A DNA stretch of 64,000 nucleotides from Virgibacillus halodenitrificans JCM 12304 (GTDB lineage: Bacteria > Bacillota > Bacilli > Bacillales > Amphibacillaceae): assembly GCF_001310895.1 (NCBI RefSeq), contig NZ_BAZS01000002.1, positions 186,001-250,000 of the forward strand. The letters run 5' to 3'. Position numbers and translations under genes: made by a program. The stretch's first letter is position 1, and each line of letters begins with the position of its first letter. Below, piece after piece: positions 25,185-34,504 of this stretch. Below the pieces are notes generated by a model. That model searched no databases, was not told the origin of the DNA, and saw only the letters and a list, made by a program, of their open reading frames with translations.

Positions 25185-27743
25185 ATGCCTACTGTTATTG
25201 ATCAAACAGGAATAAATGTTGAACAACTAAATGAGGACATTCGGTTATTTCCGCAAGTCCACCCAATCACAGAAGAAATGCATCTTAGTCATCAAGGGGT
25301 TTCCAGGCTTGTTATGCTTGATAGATATGCATATAAAGATACAGAAAAGAGAACCTTAAAAGCTGGGGATTTTGTAGTTTTGACAGTAAAAGCAGACCCT
25401 AAGTTTCCTGCAAGAGGTTATGGTTTTGTGAAATCTGTCAATTGGATAGAAAAAGAGGCTGAGATTAAAGTAGATGCAGAATTTGTTTCTATTTTAGATA
25501 ATGAGGAGGAAGCTAAGTCTGGTATTGTTAAACGGAGTCTGGATGTCATAGACAAGCCGCTGGAGATTTTTTATGAACAAATCGCAAAGCGAAATGCTAA
25601 AGGTCTTTCCAGCGTGGAACAAACAACTGAGAAGCAACAGAAATGGTTTCAGCAGTTTAATAGAGAATTAACAGACATGAATTTTATACCTGCAGGCAGG
25701 GTTTTATATGGGGCGGGAGCAAATACAGACGTAACTTATTTTAATTGCTATGTAATGCCATATATTAAAGATTCTCGTGAAGGTATCTCCGACCATAGAA
25801 AACAAGTAATGGAGATAATGAGCAGAGGCGGCGGGGTAGGAACGAATGGCTCTACTCTTCGTCCAAGAAATACATTAGCACGAGGAGTTAATGGGAAATC
25901 GTCGGGCTCTGTTTCCTGGTTGGATGATATAGCCAAATTAACACATTTAGTAGAACAGGGAGGCTCACGTCGTGGAGCGCAAATGATTATGCTTGTTGAT
26001 TCCCACCCTGATATTATTGAGTTTATTATTTCTAAAATGCAAAACCCACGAATTTTACGATATTTAATTGAAAACACTGAAGATGAACAAATCAAGCGTC
26101 TTGCTAAGGAAAAGCTGAATTTTACTCCATTAACAGATACAGAAATGGATTTGTATCAAGGAATTGTAAATTATCGTAACCAACCAGGTTTGGGAGGGTT
26201 CACCCAAGCTGCTATTAGGGAAGCTGAAGATAAATTAAGAACAGGTGGAACATACTCTGTCCATAACGCTGAATTTCTTACTGGTGCTAATATTTCCGTC
26301 TGTTTGACAAAGGAATTTATGGAAGCAGTAGAAAATGATACTATGTATGATTTACGTTTTCCAGATGTAGAAAGCTATACCAATGAAGAAATGGAAGCAT
26401 ATAATAACAAGTGGCATGAAATTGGTGATGTACGTAAATGGGAAGAAATGGGTTACGGAGTTCGTGTTTACCGTCGTATAAAAGCTACAGAATTATGGAA
26501 TCTTATTAATATTTGTGCAACCTATTCAGCTGAGCCAGGTATTTTCTTTATTGATAATGCAAATGATATGACAAATGCAAAAGCATATGGTGATCAGGTT
26601 GTGGCTACAAATCCATGCGGTGAGCAACCATTGGCTCCTTACTCTGTTTGTAATTTGGCTGCTGTAAATTTAGCTCAGATGGCAAATAAAGAAACAAAGA
26701 ATGTTAATTTTGAAAAATTAAAGCAAACAGTTAGAACCGGTGTGAGGATGCAGGATAATGTCATAGATGCCACACCATATTTTTTGGAGGAAAATAAGAA
26801 GCAAGCATTAGGAGAAAGACGTGTAGGCTTAGGCGTTATGGGGTTACATGATCTATTAATTTATTGTGAGACAGAATATGGTTCAGAGGAAGGTAATAAA
26901 TTAGTAGATCAGATCTTTGAGATAATTGCCACTACTGCTTATAGAGAGTCAATCGAACTGGCAAAAGAAAAGGGAAGTTTTCCTTTCTTAACAGGAAGTA
27001 CAAGAGAGGAAACAGAAGAATTACGCAAAGCATTTATTAATACAGGTTATATGAAACAAATGCCAGAGGATATTAGAAATGGTATTTTGGAGCATGGGAT
27101 TCGAAACTCTCATTTACTAACAGTGGCTCCGACAGGTAGTACGGGAACAATGGTGGGTGTATCTACGGGTCTTGAACCGTATTTTTCCTTCTCCTATTAC
27201 CGCAGTGGCAGGTTAGGTAAATTTATCGAAGTAAAGGCGGATATCGTACAAGAATACTTGGACGAGCATCCAGAACAGGATCCAAATAACCTACCCGCTT
27301 GGTTTGTTACTGCAATGGACCTAAAACCAGAAGCACATGCAGATACACAATGTGTTATTCAGCGGTGGGTTGATAGCTCTATTTCTAAAACAGTAAACGC
27401 ACCGAAAGGTTATTCGGTTGATCAAGTAGAGAATGTATATCGCAGACTTTATAAAGGCGGGGCTAAGGGTGGAACTGTCTATGTGGATGGCAGTCGAGAT
27501 ACCCAAGTCTTAACACTTAAAGCAGAAGAGAATACATTCGGTGAACAAACAGAGCTCTTCCCAGAAACAGAACGTCCTAAAGTAGTTTTAATGGATACGA
27601 TTCAAGAACTTGATAAAACAAATGTAACAATAGGTTCAGAGGTAGGGGATACATGTCCAGTTTGCCGAAATGGCAGTGTAGAAGACATCGGAGGATGTAA
27701 TACATGCACAAGTTGTGGAGCTCAACTTAAATGTGGTTTGTAA
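25185..27743 (+). CDS. nrdJ: Adenosylcobalamin-dependent (class II) ribonucleotide reductase
   Basis: 852 residues. Reduces ribonucleotides to deoxyribonucleotides with a radical from vitamin B12 coenzyme, independent of oxygen. Family markers: FNCYVMPYI (first redox Cys), GGGVGTNGSTLRPRN, TNPCGEQPLAPYSVCNL (active-site Cys and Glu), VAPTGSTGTMVGVSTGLEP, and a C-terminal tail with CPVCRNGSVEDIGGCNTC then CGAQLKCG. The N-terminal about 110 residues form an added domain. It stands alone with its own promoter and NrdR boxes. B. subtilis lacks it at this place. Confidence 0.95.
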   Translation: MPTVIDQTGINVEQLNEDIRLFPQVHPITEEMHLSHQGVSRLVMLDRYAYKDTEKRTLKAGDFVVLTVKADPKFPARGYGFVKSVNWIEKEAEIKVDAEFVSILDNEEEAKSGIVKRSLDVIDKPLEIFYEQIAKRNAKGLSSVEQTTEKQQKWFQQFNRELTDMNFIPAGRVLYGAGANTDVTYFNCYVMPYIKDSREGISDHRKQVMEIMSRGGGVGTNGSTLRPRNTLARGVNGKSSGSVSWLDDIAKLTHLVEQGGSRRGAQMIMLVDSHPDIIEFIISKMQNPRILRYLIENTEDEQIKRLAKEKLNFTPLTDTEMDLYQGIVNYRNQPGLGGFTQAAIREAEDKLRTGGTYSVHNAEFLTGANISVCLTKEFMEAVENDTMYDLRFPDVESYTNEEMEAYNNKWHEIGDVRKWEEMGYGVRVYRRIKATELWNLINICATYSAEPGIFFIDNANDMTNAKAYGDQVVATNPCGEQPLAPYSVCNLAAVNLAQMANKETKNVNFEKLKQTVRTGVRMQDNVIDATPYFLEENKKQALGERRVGLGVMGLHDLLIYCETEYGSEEGNKLVDQIFEIIATTAYRESIELAKEKGSFPFLTGSTREETEELRKAFINTGYMKQMPEDIRNGILEHGIRNSHLLTVAPTGSTGTMVGVSTGLEPYFSFSYYRSGRLGKFIEVKADIVQEYLDEHPEQDPNNLPAWFVTAMDLKPEAHADTQCVIQRWVDSSISKTVNAPKGYSVDQVENVYRRLYKGGAKGGTVYVDGSRDTQVLTLKAEENTFGEQTELFPETERPKVVLMDTIQELDKTNVTIGSEVGDTCPVCRNGSVEDIGGCNTCTSCGAQLKCGL

Positions 27744-27750
27744 ATCATCA

Positions 27751-27787
27751 AAAAAGAAAGTAGCCAGAGAGGTTGCTTTCTTTTTCC
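27751..27787 (+). terminator. terminator after nrdJ
   Basis: GAAAGTAGCC / GGTTGCTTTC stem with two wobble pairs, then CTTTTTCC. Confidence 0.75.
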
Positions 27788-28090
27788 TTGTTTAATACTA
27801 AATGTTCCTGTATGCTTTAAAATAGAAACAAAGTTGCGCAAGATAAAAAAAGATTCTTTATAATTGCATAGAGAAAATTTCTTATAGGTACTGTTGAACA
27901 AACTACAACAGATGTATAAGTAACACTTCTTTACTGTGAAGGAAGTTAACCAAATTCACACGACCTATTTTAAGACACGCCAACTTTTTTGCTTCATTAT
28001 ACGTTCATTCATATTAGATGGATGATAATTATGCACGTTTAAACTTTATCCGATACCAAATAATAATTAATGAAATGAGGGGAGAAACTA
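27788..28090. other. gene-free upstream region of mntR
   Basis: About 300 bases, AT-rich, without an open frame with a ribosome site. A TATAAT at 27859-27864 could be a -10, with a weak TTGCGC 19 bases before it. No MntR operator, riboswitch or repeat was recognised. Confidence 0.5.
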
Positions 28091-28513
28091 ATGCCGACAC
28101 CAAGTATGGAAGACTATATTGAACAAATATATAACCTAATGAAGTCAAAAGGATATGCAAGGGTATCTGCACTGGCAGAAGCACTTGAAGTCCACCCTTC
28201 CTCAGTTACAAAAATGATTCAAAAATTGGACAAGGACGATTATCTTAATTACGAAAAATATAGAGGATTTGTTCTTACGGCTCAAGGAGAAAAAATAGGT
28301 GAACGATTGGTATTTCGTCATGAGTTGTTAGAAGATTTCCTTGAAATTATTGGAGTAGATAAGGAGAATATCTACGAAGATGTAGAGGGTATTGAACATC
28401 ATCTTAGTTGGAATTCCATTGATCGCATTGGAGATTTAGTCAACTATTTTAAAGAAGACCCAGCTAGAGTAGAAGCTTTGCGAGCGTATCACATGAAAGA
28501 AGAAAATCAATGA
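28091..28513 (+). CDS. mntR: Manganese-responsive transcriptional regulator MntR
   Basis: 140 residues (B. subtilis 142). DtxR-family repressor with an N-terminal winged helix (1-70, recognition helix [12 protein letters not shown]) and a C-terminal dimerisation domain. All six metal ligands of B. subtilis MntR are at identical positions: D8, E11, H77, E99, E102, H103. It binds Mn2+ and represses manganese importers (and in B. subtilis activates efflux). GAGGGGAG ribosome site; followed by its own terminator, so monocistronic. Confidence 0.96.
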   Translation: MPTPSMEDYIEQIYNLMKSKGYARVSALAEALEVHPSSVTKMIQKLDKDDYLNYEKYRGFVLTAQGEKIGERLVFRHELLEDFLEIIGVDKENIYEDVEGIEHHLSWNSIDRIGDLVNYFKEDPARVEALRAYHMKEENQ

Positions 28514-28522
28514 ATAGCCATT

Positions 28523-28556
28523 AACATACAATGATAATACATTGTATGTTTTTTAT
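28523..28556 (+). terminator. terminator after mntR
   Basis: AACATACAATG / CATTGTATGTT stem, 6-base loop, then TTTTATTTTTT. Confidence 0.88.
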
Positions 28557-28789
28557 TTTTTGAAGAAAATATTGGTTCTATTGCAATGAAGGAGTACAAT
28601 CATGAGCTGGTATATTCAAAATAGGATAGAACTACGAAATAGTGGGAGAAAATCTGACGCAGGAAACTTTAATTAGCAACAAGGAACTAGTAAGTCAGCA
28701 GCAGAGCGAGATAACCTTCGAAATGAACTACTTGCATGGAAATGTTCTAAAAACTTCAAAAAGCTATATAGCTGTATAGCGGAGAATTT

Positions 28790-29710
28790 TTGAAATGGGG
28801 TGTTATTTTGGAGGTTGATGCGGTTTTTTCTGGTGGTGGAATAAAAGCCTATGCATTTCTTGGCGTGCTGGAAAGTATGGAGAATAAAGGATTGGAAATT
28901 AGAAGATGTGCAGGTACTTCAGCAGGAGCGATTGTTGCAGCGCTTATAGCAGCTGGATATAAGAATAAAGAGATATTCGAACTTATTTCAAACTTGGAAT
29001 TAACGAAATTTGTTGATCCTCCTGTAATCACAAAGATTTTTCCGTTAAGCAAATGGTTCTACATTTATTTTAAGTTAGGAATAAATAAAGGAGATATATT
29101 AGAAGCATGGTTGTACGAACATTTAGCAAACAAAAATGTATATACGTTTAAAGATCTCCACCTTGAAACCCTTAAAATTGTAGTCAGTGATATTTCCCTA
29201 GGTAAGTTAGTCGTTATACCAGATGATTTAAAGCGAATTTATGATATTAATCCAGATTATTTTCCGGTTTCAAAAGCGATTAGGATGAGTGCTGGTTTTC
29301 CATACTTTTTCATGCCTAAACAAATACCAAACTTGACTTCCAGAAAAAGTGTAATTGTGGATGGAGGATTGTTAAGTAATTTTCCTTTATGGATTTTCGA
29401 AAAAGAAAGAGAAATAAATCAACGTCCTGTACTAGGGATAAAATTAGAAGAAGTAAAAAATCCTCAATTAGGGGAGTCCCCCTCTACTTCTATTAATAAT
29501 GCAATTGATATGTTTTACGCGCTTTTTTCTACGATGAAACAAGCACATGATACAAGATATATATCAAAATCAGAAAAAAATAATATTATTACTATTCCAG
29601 TTGAGAACCAACATGCCACTAACTTACATATTAATAATGAAACAAAAGAAAGGTTAATTCAAAGTGGAAGGGAACATGCAGAAAAGTTTCTTAAATTTTG
29701 GCCAAAATAA
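28790..29710 (+). CDS. yqhO: Patatin-like phospholipase YqhO
   Basis: 306 residues. Patatin fold acyl hydrolase: oxyanion loop FSGGGIKAYAFLG, nucleophile elbow CAGTSAGAI with the catalytic Ser, and the dyad Asp in IVDGGLLSNFPL. The TTG at 28790 follows GCGGAG at good distance; a second TTG at 28808 after GGGGTG is equally possible and would shorten it by six residues. Expected to release fatty acids from membrane lipids; the true substrate is unknown. It follows mntR as in B. subtilis. Confidence 0.88.
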   Translation: MKWGVILEVDAVFSGGGIKAYAFLGVLESMENKGLEIRRCAGTSAGAIVAALIAAGYKNKEIFELISNLELTKFVDPPVITKIFPLSKWFYIYFKLGINKGDILEAWLYEHLANKNVYTFKDLHLETLKIVVSDISLGKLVVIPDDLKRIYDINPDYFPVSKAIRMSAGFPYFFMPKQIPNLTSRKSVIVDGGLLSNFPLWIFEKEREINQRPVLGIKLEEVKNPQLGESPSTSINNAIDMFYALFSTMKQAHDTRYISKSEKNNIITIPVENQHATNLHINNETKERLIQSGREHAEKFLKFWPK

Positions 29711-29752
29711 AAAGGAGCGAGCATTTAGAATGATGCCCGGTCCTTTTCTTTC
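29709..29752 (+). terminator. possible terminator after yqhO
   Basis: AAAAGGAGCGAGCAT / ATGATGCCCGGTCCTTTT imperfect stem then CTTTC. It overlaps the last codons of the convergent yqhP. Confidence 0.5.
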
Positions 29753-30099
29753 GATTTATTCCCATCAATTACTTTTAAGTGAGAAGCACGTTTATTCGGT
29801 TTACGTTTTGAAGGGTTAAGTACTTGTTTTTTTGTGTGAGTGGATTTCACTGGTGTATTGTGTTTATATTTAGCTTTTGATTGTTTGACCGCTTTTTTAT
29901 ATTTTTTCATATCGTTTGACGGAGCCTTTTTCTTGAGAAAGATAAAGTAGATAACCGCAAACATTGCTATACCGAAACCAAGCATAACAAGTATATTGGT
30001 TAAAAAGCTTTTTGTATTAGTGAAAATTTGTGATACTAACCCAACAGCTGCTAATGAAATGATTAAATACATAATAATAGATATTTTGTTACGAGCCAT
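29725..30099 (-). CDS. yqhP: YqhP / SA1362-family membrane protein
   Basis: 124 residues. Two N-terminal membrane helices (about 8-26 and 33-54) followed by a long, very basic hydrophilic tail (KKKAPSNDMKKYKKAVKQSK onward). Topology and place between yqhO and yqhR match YqhP. Function unknown; the basic tail could contact nucleic acid or anionic lipid, which is inference. Confidence 0.8.
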   Translation of the reverse strand: MARNKISIIMYLIISLAAVGLVSQIFTNTKSFLTNILVMLGFGIAMFAVIYFIFLKKKAPSNDMKKYKKAVKQSKAKYKHNTPVKSTHTKKQVLNPSKRKPNKRASHLKVIDGNKSKEKDRASF

Positions 30100-30357
30100 T
30101 AGATTGATCCTCCTCTCTCCAAGGTAATAATAGCACCTATAAACTGTATACCACTATTTTGATTTTTCTACCCTATTTTTAGGCGAAAAATATAAAAATA
30201 TCTCGTTATTAGTTAAAATTCTTCCCATATTGGTAAATTTTATTCATTGATATTTAATTAATTTTACTACAATTAGGTAGACGAAACCAGTTTATGAATA
30301 AGTAAATTATGCGTTTTTTTAACCAAATTGGCAATACTAAACGCGGAGGTGTTTTTT

Positions 30358-30858
30358 ATGCAGGAAGAAAAAAAGCTGGAACAAAACAAACGTGAAGAAC
30401 CTATGTCTTTATTATCTCGTTCACTTCTAACAGGCTTTATTGGTGGGCTATTATTCGGAAGTCTTGGGATGGTGATGTATTACTTTAATTTTTCAGAAGT
30501 GTCTCCTAAATCATATGTTCTTCGGTCGTGGGTAACAGAAGAATGGACGGAAAAGTGGCTGGGAAACATTATTGCAATATTGCTGCTTGGTATATTATCT
30601 GTATTAATTGCAATGTGTTATTATGGCTTACTAAGAAAAATATATTCTTTATGGGCTGGGGTGTTGTTTGGTATAATACTTTGGGGACTTTGTTTTTATT
30701 TATTTCAACCTATTTTCCCAAATATTCCTGAGCTATCTCAGCTCACTAATCATACTATTGTTTCCACTATTTGTTTGTTTGTCATCTATGGTTCTTTTGT
30801 TGGCTATTCCATATCATACGATTATTATGATACTAAAATGAGAGAAGCAAATGGATAA
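30358..30858 (+). CDS. yqhR: YqhR membrane protein
   Basis: 166 residues from the ATG at 30358, set by GCGGAGGTG 6 bases before it. Four membrane helices (about 20-45, 70-95, 100-120, 130-150), short hydrophilic ends. Place before the yqhT peptidase matches B. subtilis YqhR, a membrane protein of unknown function. The aroQ gene (yqhS) that B. subtilis has next is not present. Confidence 0.85.
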   Translation: MQEEKKLEQNKREEPMSLLSRSLLTGFIGGLLFGSLGMVMYYFNFSEVSPKSYVLRSWVTEEWTEKWLGNIIAILLLGILSVLIAMCYYGLLRKIYSLWAGVLFGIILWGLCFYLFQPIFPNIPELSQLTNHTIVSTICLFVIYGSFVGYSISYDYYDTKMREANG

Positions 30859-30974
30859 AATTCCCGTGTCTTGTAGTGTAATGATTATTCAAAAGTACGT
30901 GAATATGATAAACTAAAAACATCCGCTTGGCAGATGAACGTGCTTATAACAATGTTATAGAAAGGAAAGGGAGA

Positions 30975-32036
30975 ATGGATAAACTAAAGAATTTAAAAAA
31001 AGCCTTAGAAGGCAACAATTTAGATGGTATTTTAATAACAAGCGATTTTAACAGAAGATATATTACTGGTTTTACAGGTACAGCTGGGGTTGCGCTTGTT
31101 GGTCAAAATGATACCAAATTCATTACGGACTTCCGTTATATGGAGCAAGCGAATGAACAAGCAAAGGGCTTTGATGTCATTGAGCATAAGCAACCAATCG
31201 AATTGGAAATAAAAGATCAGCTTAGCAACATGGGGATAAAGCGTCTTGGCTTTGAAAAAGATCATGTAACTTATAGCCAGTTTGAGACGTATAAAAGTAC
31301 CTTTGATGTGGAATTGATCCCAATGAGTGGTTTAGTTGAAGATTTGCGCTTGATTAAGACAGAGGAAGAAGTTCAAATTATAAAGCAGGCTGCAAAAATT
31401 GCAGATGATGCATTTGAGCATATTCAAGCTTTTATAAAACCTGGCGTAAAAGAAATTGATATATCAAATGAATTAGAGTTCTATATGAGAAAACAAGGTG
31501 CTACATCTTCAAGCTTTGATATTATTGTAGCATCTGGTTTACGTTCCGCACTTCCCCATGGTGTCGCTTCAGATAAGGTAATCCAGTCAGGAGAATTGGT
31601 TACGTTAGATTATGGAGCGTTATATAATGGGTACTGTTCAGATATAACAAGAACCTTAGCTGTTGGGGAAATTAGTGATAAATTGCGTGAAATATATAAT
31701 ACAGTGTTGGAAGCACAGCTTAGAGGGGTAAATGGGATAAAAGCTGGTATAACTGGTAAAGAAGCGGATGCTTTAACAAGGGATTATATTACAGAACAAG
31801 GGTATGGAGCGTATTTTGGACATTCAACAGGTCATGGACTAGGAATGGAGGTACATGAAGCTCCAGGACTATCTTATAGAACAAACGATAAATTGAAGAC
31901 CGGAATGGTTGTAACAGTGGAGCCGGGTATATACATACCTAATGTTGGTGGTTGCAGAATAGAAGATGATATTCTGATTAAAGAGGAAGGTAATGAGCGT
32001 TTAACTTTAGCTCCAAAAGAACTCATCCAACTATAG
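30975..32036 (+). CDS. yqhT: Xaa-Pro aminopeptidase (M24B family)
   Basis: 353 residues, identical in length to B. subtilis YqhT; start at the ATG 30975 after GGAAAGGGAG. Creatinase-type N-terminal domain (1-125) and pita-bread catalytic domain. Metal ligands are visible in TLDYGALYNGYCSDITRT (two Asp), GHSTGHGLGMEVHE (His), TVEPGIY (Glu) and GGCRIEDDI (Glu). Removes N-terminal residues before proline. 33 bases upstream of efp, probably co-transcribed. Confidence 0.94.
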   Translation: MDKLKNLKKALEGNNLDGILITSDFNRRYITGFTGTAGVALVGQNDTKFITDFRYMEQANEQAKGFDVIEHKQPIELEIKDQLSNMGIKRLGFEKDHVTYSQFETYKSTFDVELIPMSGLVEDLRLIKTEEEVQIIKQAAKIADDAFEHIQAFIKPGVKEIDISNELEFYMRKQGATSSSFDIIVASGLRSALPHGVASDKVIQSGELVTLDYGALYNGYCSDITRTLAVGEISDKLREIYNTVLEAQLRGVNGIKAGITGKEADALTRDYITEQGYGAYFGHSTGHGLGMEVHEAPGLSYRTNDKLKTGMVVTVEPGIYIPNVGGCRIEDDILIKEEGNERLTLAPKELIQL

Positions 32037-32069
32037 AAACAATACACATGTAAAGGGAGGATCTACAAC

Positions 32070-32627
32070 ATGATTTCAGTAAACGATTTTAAAACAGGCC
32101 TAACAATTGAGGTTGATAATGATATATGGCAGGTAATGGAGTTTCAGCATGTTAAACCGGGAAAGGGAGCAGCCTTTGTTCGTTCCAAACTTCGCAATTT
32201 ACGAAATGGAAACATTCAAGAAAAAACATTTCGTGGAGGAGAAAAGGTAAATAAAGCCCATATTGAAAATAAAAAGATGCAGTATTTATATGGATCTGGA
32301 GATTCTCATGCGTTTATGGACACAAATACGTATGAACAAATTGAGCTGACTTCAAGCCAAATAGAGTATGAGCTAAAATTCATGAAAGAAAATATGGAAG
32401 TATCTATTATAACGTATGAAGGTGAAATATTAGGGGTTGATTTACCAAAGAACGTTGAACTTGAAGTTACGGAGACTGAGCCCGGCATTAAAGGTGACAC
32501 AGCTAGTGGTGGAACGAAACCAGCAACGTTGGAAACAGGTCATACAGTTCAAGTCCCTTTTTTCATTAATAAAGGTGATGTTTTGCAGATCAATACTACT
32601 GATGGGAAATATGTTTCAAGAGCATAA
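32070..32627 (+). CDS. efp: Translation elongation factor P
   Basis: 185 residues, three OB-like beta-barrel domains. Rescues ribosomes stalled at polyproline stretches. The tip lysine K32 in KPGKGAAF is the modification site (5-aminopentanolylated in B. subtilis). The signature [19 protein letters not shown] is near the C-terminal domain. AAAGGGAGG ribosome site. Confidence 0.98.
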   Translation: MISVNDFKTGLTIEVDNDIWQVMEFQHVKPGKGAAFVRSKLRNLRNGNIQEKTFRGGEKVNKAHIENKKMQYLYGSGDSHAFMDTNTYEQIELTSSQIEYELKFMKENMEVSIITYEGEILGVDLPKNVELEVTETEPGIKGDTASGGTKPATLETGHTVQVPFFINKGDVLQINTTDGKYVSRA

Positions 32628-32640
32628 CTTCATGGAAGCA

Positions 32641-32722
32641 AAACAGGTATAACTTGTCCTGTTTACAAATTTCATAAATATCTAAGCAATAAAAAGCAGT
32701 CCTACAAGGGCTGCTTTTTTAC
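32641..32722 (+). terminator. double terminator after efp
   Basis: First hairpin AAACAGG / CCTGTTT (32641-32664) lacks a T-run. The second, AAAAAGCAG-TCC / GGG-CTGCTTTTTT (32691-32720), is a full rho-independent terminator. Confidence 0.8.
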
Positions 32723-32820
32723 ATTAAAAAATATGAAATTTTGATTCTAATATTGATAGCGTTACTCAATGATTCGTAAAAAAGATATACTGCGACGTAA
32801 CTTGGTTGTTTGAACATGAC

Positions 32821-32940
32821 CGTTTCGGAAAATACACTTCGCTTTCCATGGGCAACGCTTCAGCTTCCTCGGAAGAAAACCACTTCCTGCGGGATCTTCA
32901 GCTGTTGCTTTTCCCACAGGAGTCTTCGTGTTTTTCCTTC
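32821..32940 (+). repeat. Bacillaceae dispersed structured repeat, copy 1
   Basis: Contains CGCTTTCCATGGGCAACGC, CTTCAGCTTCCTCGG, CTTCCTGCGGGATCTTCAGC and CCCACAGGAGTCTTCG. Inner CCTGCGGG / CCCACAGG arms can pair. From memory, closely similar units (CGCTTTCCGCGGGCA ... CCCGCAGGAGTC) occur many times in intergenic regions of Oceanobacillus, Virgibacillus and other Bacillaceae. It is non-coding; an open frame across it has no ribosome site. Confidence 0.7.
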
Positions 32941-32996
32941 ACTGGTAAAGTGGTTAGATAATAACCCGTTATTTATGGTACAAAGCAGATACAAAT

Positions 32997-33120
32997 TGAT
33001 TGGAGCGGAAGGGGGCGACTCCTACCGGTATAGCATGAGCTAAAGACCCTGGACGTAGCGTAGCGAAGGAAGCGGCTGAAGCCATGCCGGTGGAAAGCGT
33101 CCCCCTGCAGCGTAAATCAA
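32997..33120 (-). repeat. Bacillaceae dispersed structured repeat, copy 2 (inverted)
   Basis: Reads on the minus strand as GGACGCTTTCCACCGGCATG, GGCTTCAGCCGCTTCC, GGGTCTTTAGCTCATGCT and CCGGTAGGAGTCGCC, collinear with copy 1. An insertion-like GTAGCGTAGCGAAG lies in the middle. The two copies face each other across about 56 bases. Confidence 0.7.
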
Positions 33121-33460
33121 TGGGTCCATCCGCTTCCTTAAAATAAAATATACTTTAGTTCGCATTTTACTCCTACTGCGAATTACTTACTTTTATTGCT
33201 GATTAAAACGCCTCACGCTAGATAATTTTATCCACTAATTCATATTTTGCTCAATGTAAGATAACGTTTGTGCCTCAACAATTACAATACCTGCACAAAT
33301 TATTACCTTATTATATTTCTATGCATGAACGGGCACGCCCAGCTCAGCATGTGAGGTTATATTATTGCCTGCCACTCTTCGTTTTACTCAACTCATCTAC
33401 TTCCCTTCATTCCTATCTATAAGAGCCCTTGCACTTTCTCCTTTTAGATTATCAATAGAA
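33121..33460. other. gene-free AT-rich region before spoIIIA
   Basis: 340 bases with no open frame carrying a ribosome site and no recognised RNA or repeat. A short GC-richer patch (GGGCACGCCCAGC, 33331-33343) stands out but has no convincing fold. Confidence 0.45.
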
Positions 33461-33462
33461 AG

Positions 33463-33490
33463 GCATATTTTTTTTGCTTACACATACATT
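33463..33490 (+). promoter_or_regulatory. sigma-E promoter of the spoIIIA operon
   Basis: GCATATT (33463-33469) and CATACATT (33483-33490) separated by 13 bases match the sigma-E consensus (KmATATT, 13-15, CATACAhT) in full. They lie 36 bases before the spoIIIAA ATG, fitting mother-cell expression. Confidence 0.8.
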
Positions 33491-33526
33491 TATTAATAAG
33501 TTAATTCTAAAAAGTGGGGACATGCC

Positions 33527-34504
33527 ATGGAAGAAATATTAAGAATATTTCCGGACATACTTCAGCAAAAATTAAGTAAGCATATAATGAATCGTTGGGG
33601 CAAACTTCAGGAGATAAGGTTACGATTAAATCAACCTGTGGAGTTAATTTGGGATGACCTTAATGAATGGTTAGAAAATGCCAGGCCAACAAAGCAAGAG
33701 TTTATATCTATTATAAACCAACTTAGCCAGTTTTCATTATATCGTATGGAGGACGAGCTCAGAGAAGGTTTTATAACGATTGAAGGTGGTCATCGAATTG
33801 GGTTAGCGGGCAAAGTAAATACACTTGGAGGCACTGTAAAATCTATTCAATATATCACCTTTTTAAATATACGAATAGCGAAGGCGAAAGTTGGAGCAGC
33901 AATACCAATCATACCATATTTGTATGATTCTCAATATGTAAATACGTTAATCGTAGGCGCACCTCAAACAGGGAAAACAACAATCATACGAGATGTAACT
34001 CGGTTAATCTCTACCGGTTGGAAGGACAAGCCTGCTAAAAAAGTTGGTGTTATTGATGAGCGTTCGGAGATTGCCGCCTCCATCAAAGGTATTCCTCAGC
34101 ACAATTTAGGTAAAAGAACCGATGTGATGGATGCTTGTCCTAAGGCTGAGGGGATGATGATGATGATTCGTTCTATGTCTCCAGACATTTTGATTGTGGA
34201 TGAAATTGGAACAAGTAAGGATGTAGAAGCCTTGATGGAAGCAATTCATGCTGGTGTAACTATTATTTGTTCGATGCATGGTAGATCGCTTGAAGAGATA
34301 AAAAGAAGGCCTTCTTTTAGTCATCTTATAGAACAAAAAATATTTCAGCGGATTATCATTCTAGAAAAGTACAGAAAACCAGGCCATATTGCAAGAATTT
34401 ACAACGAAGATGAGGTGAATATATGGAAGGAAACGAGGTGCTTATCGGATGATGTGGGTTGGAGCACTTCTTTTGATAGGAACAACCACCTGGATGGGGT
34501 TTGA
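33527..34504 (+). CDS. spoIIIAA: Stage III sporulation protein AA (ATPase)
   Basis: 325 residues (B. subtilis 307). AAA/secretion-type ATPase with Walker A GAPQTGKTTIIRD, Walker B-like DILIVDEIGTSKD, and ALMEAIHAGVTIICSMHG. It belongs to the mother-cell side of the feeding-tube channel that joins mother cell and forespore after engulfment. First gene of spoIIIAA-AH behind a sigma-E promoter; overlaps spoIIIAB by 56 bases. Confidence 0.95.
   Translation: MEEILRIFPDILQQKLSKHIMNRWGKLQEIRLRLNQPVELIWDDLNEWLENARPTKQEFISIINQLSQFSLYRMEDELREGFITIEGGHRIGLAGKVNTLGGTVKSIQYITFLNIRIAKAKVGAAIPIIPYLYDSQYVNTLIVGAPQTGKTTIIRDVTRLISTGWKDKPAKKVGVIDERSEIAASIKGIPQHNLGKRTDVMDACPKAEGMMMMIRSMSPDILIVDEIGTSKDVEALMEAIHAGVTIICSMHGRSLEEIKRRPSFSHLIEQKIFQRIIILEKYRKPGHIARIYNEDEVNIWKETRCLSDDVGWSTSFDRNNHLDGV

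Noticed and set aside
28602-28676. 24-codon open frame with a good ribosome site (AAGGAG, ATG at 28602)
   Set aside because: Very short, no family resemblance, in the gap between mntR and yqhO; a chance ATG after a purine run is as likely.
32810-33043. 77-codon open frame across the dispersed repeats
   Set aside because: Lies inside non-coding structured repeats, no ribosome site, composition unlike the neighbouring genes.
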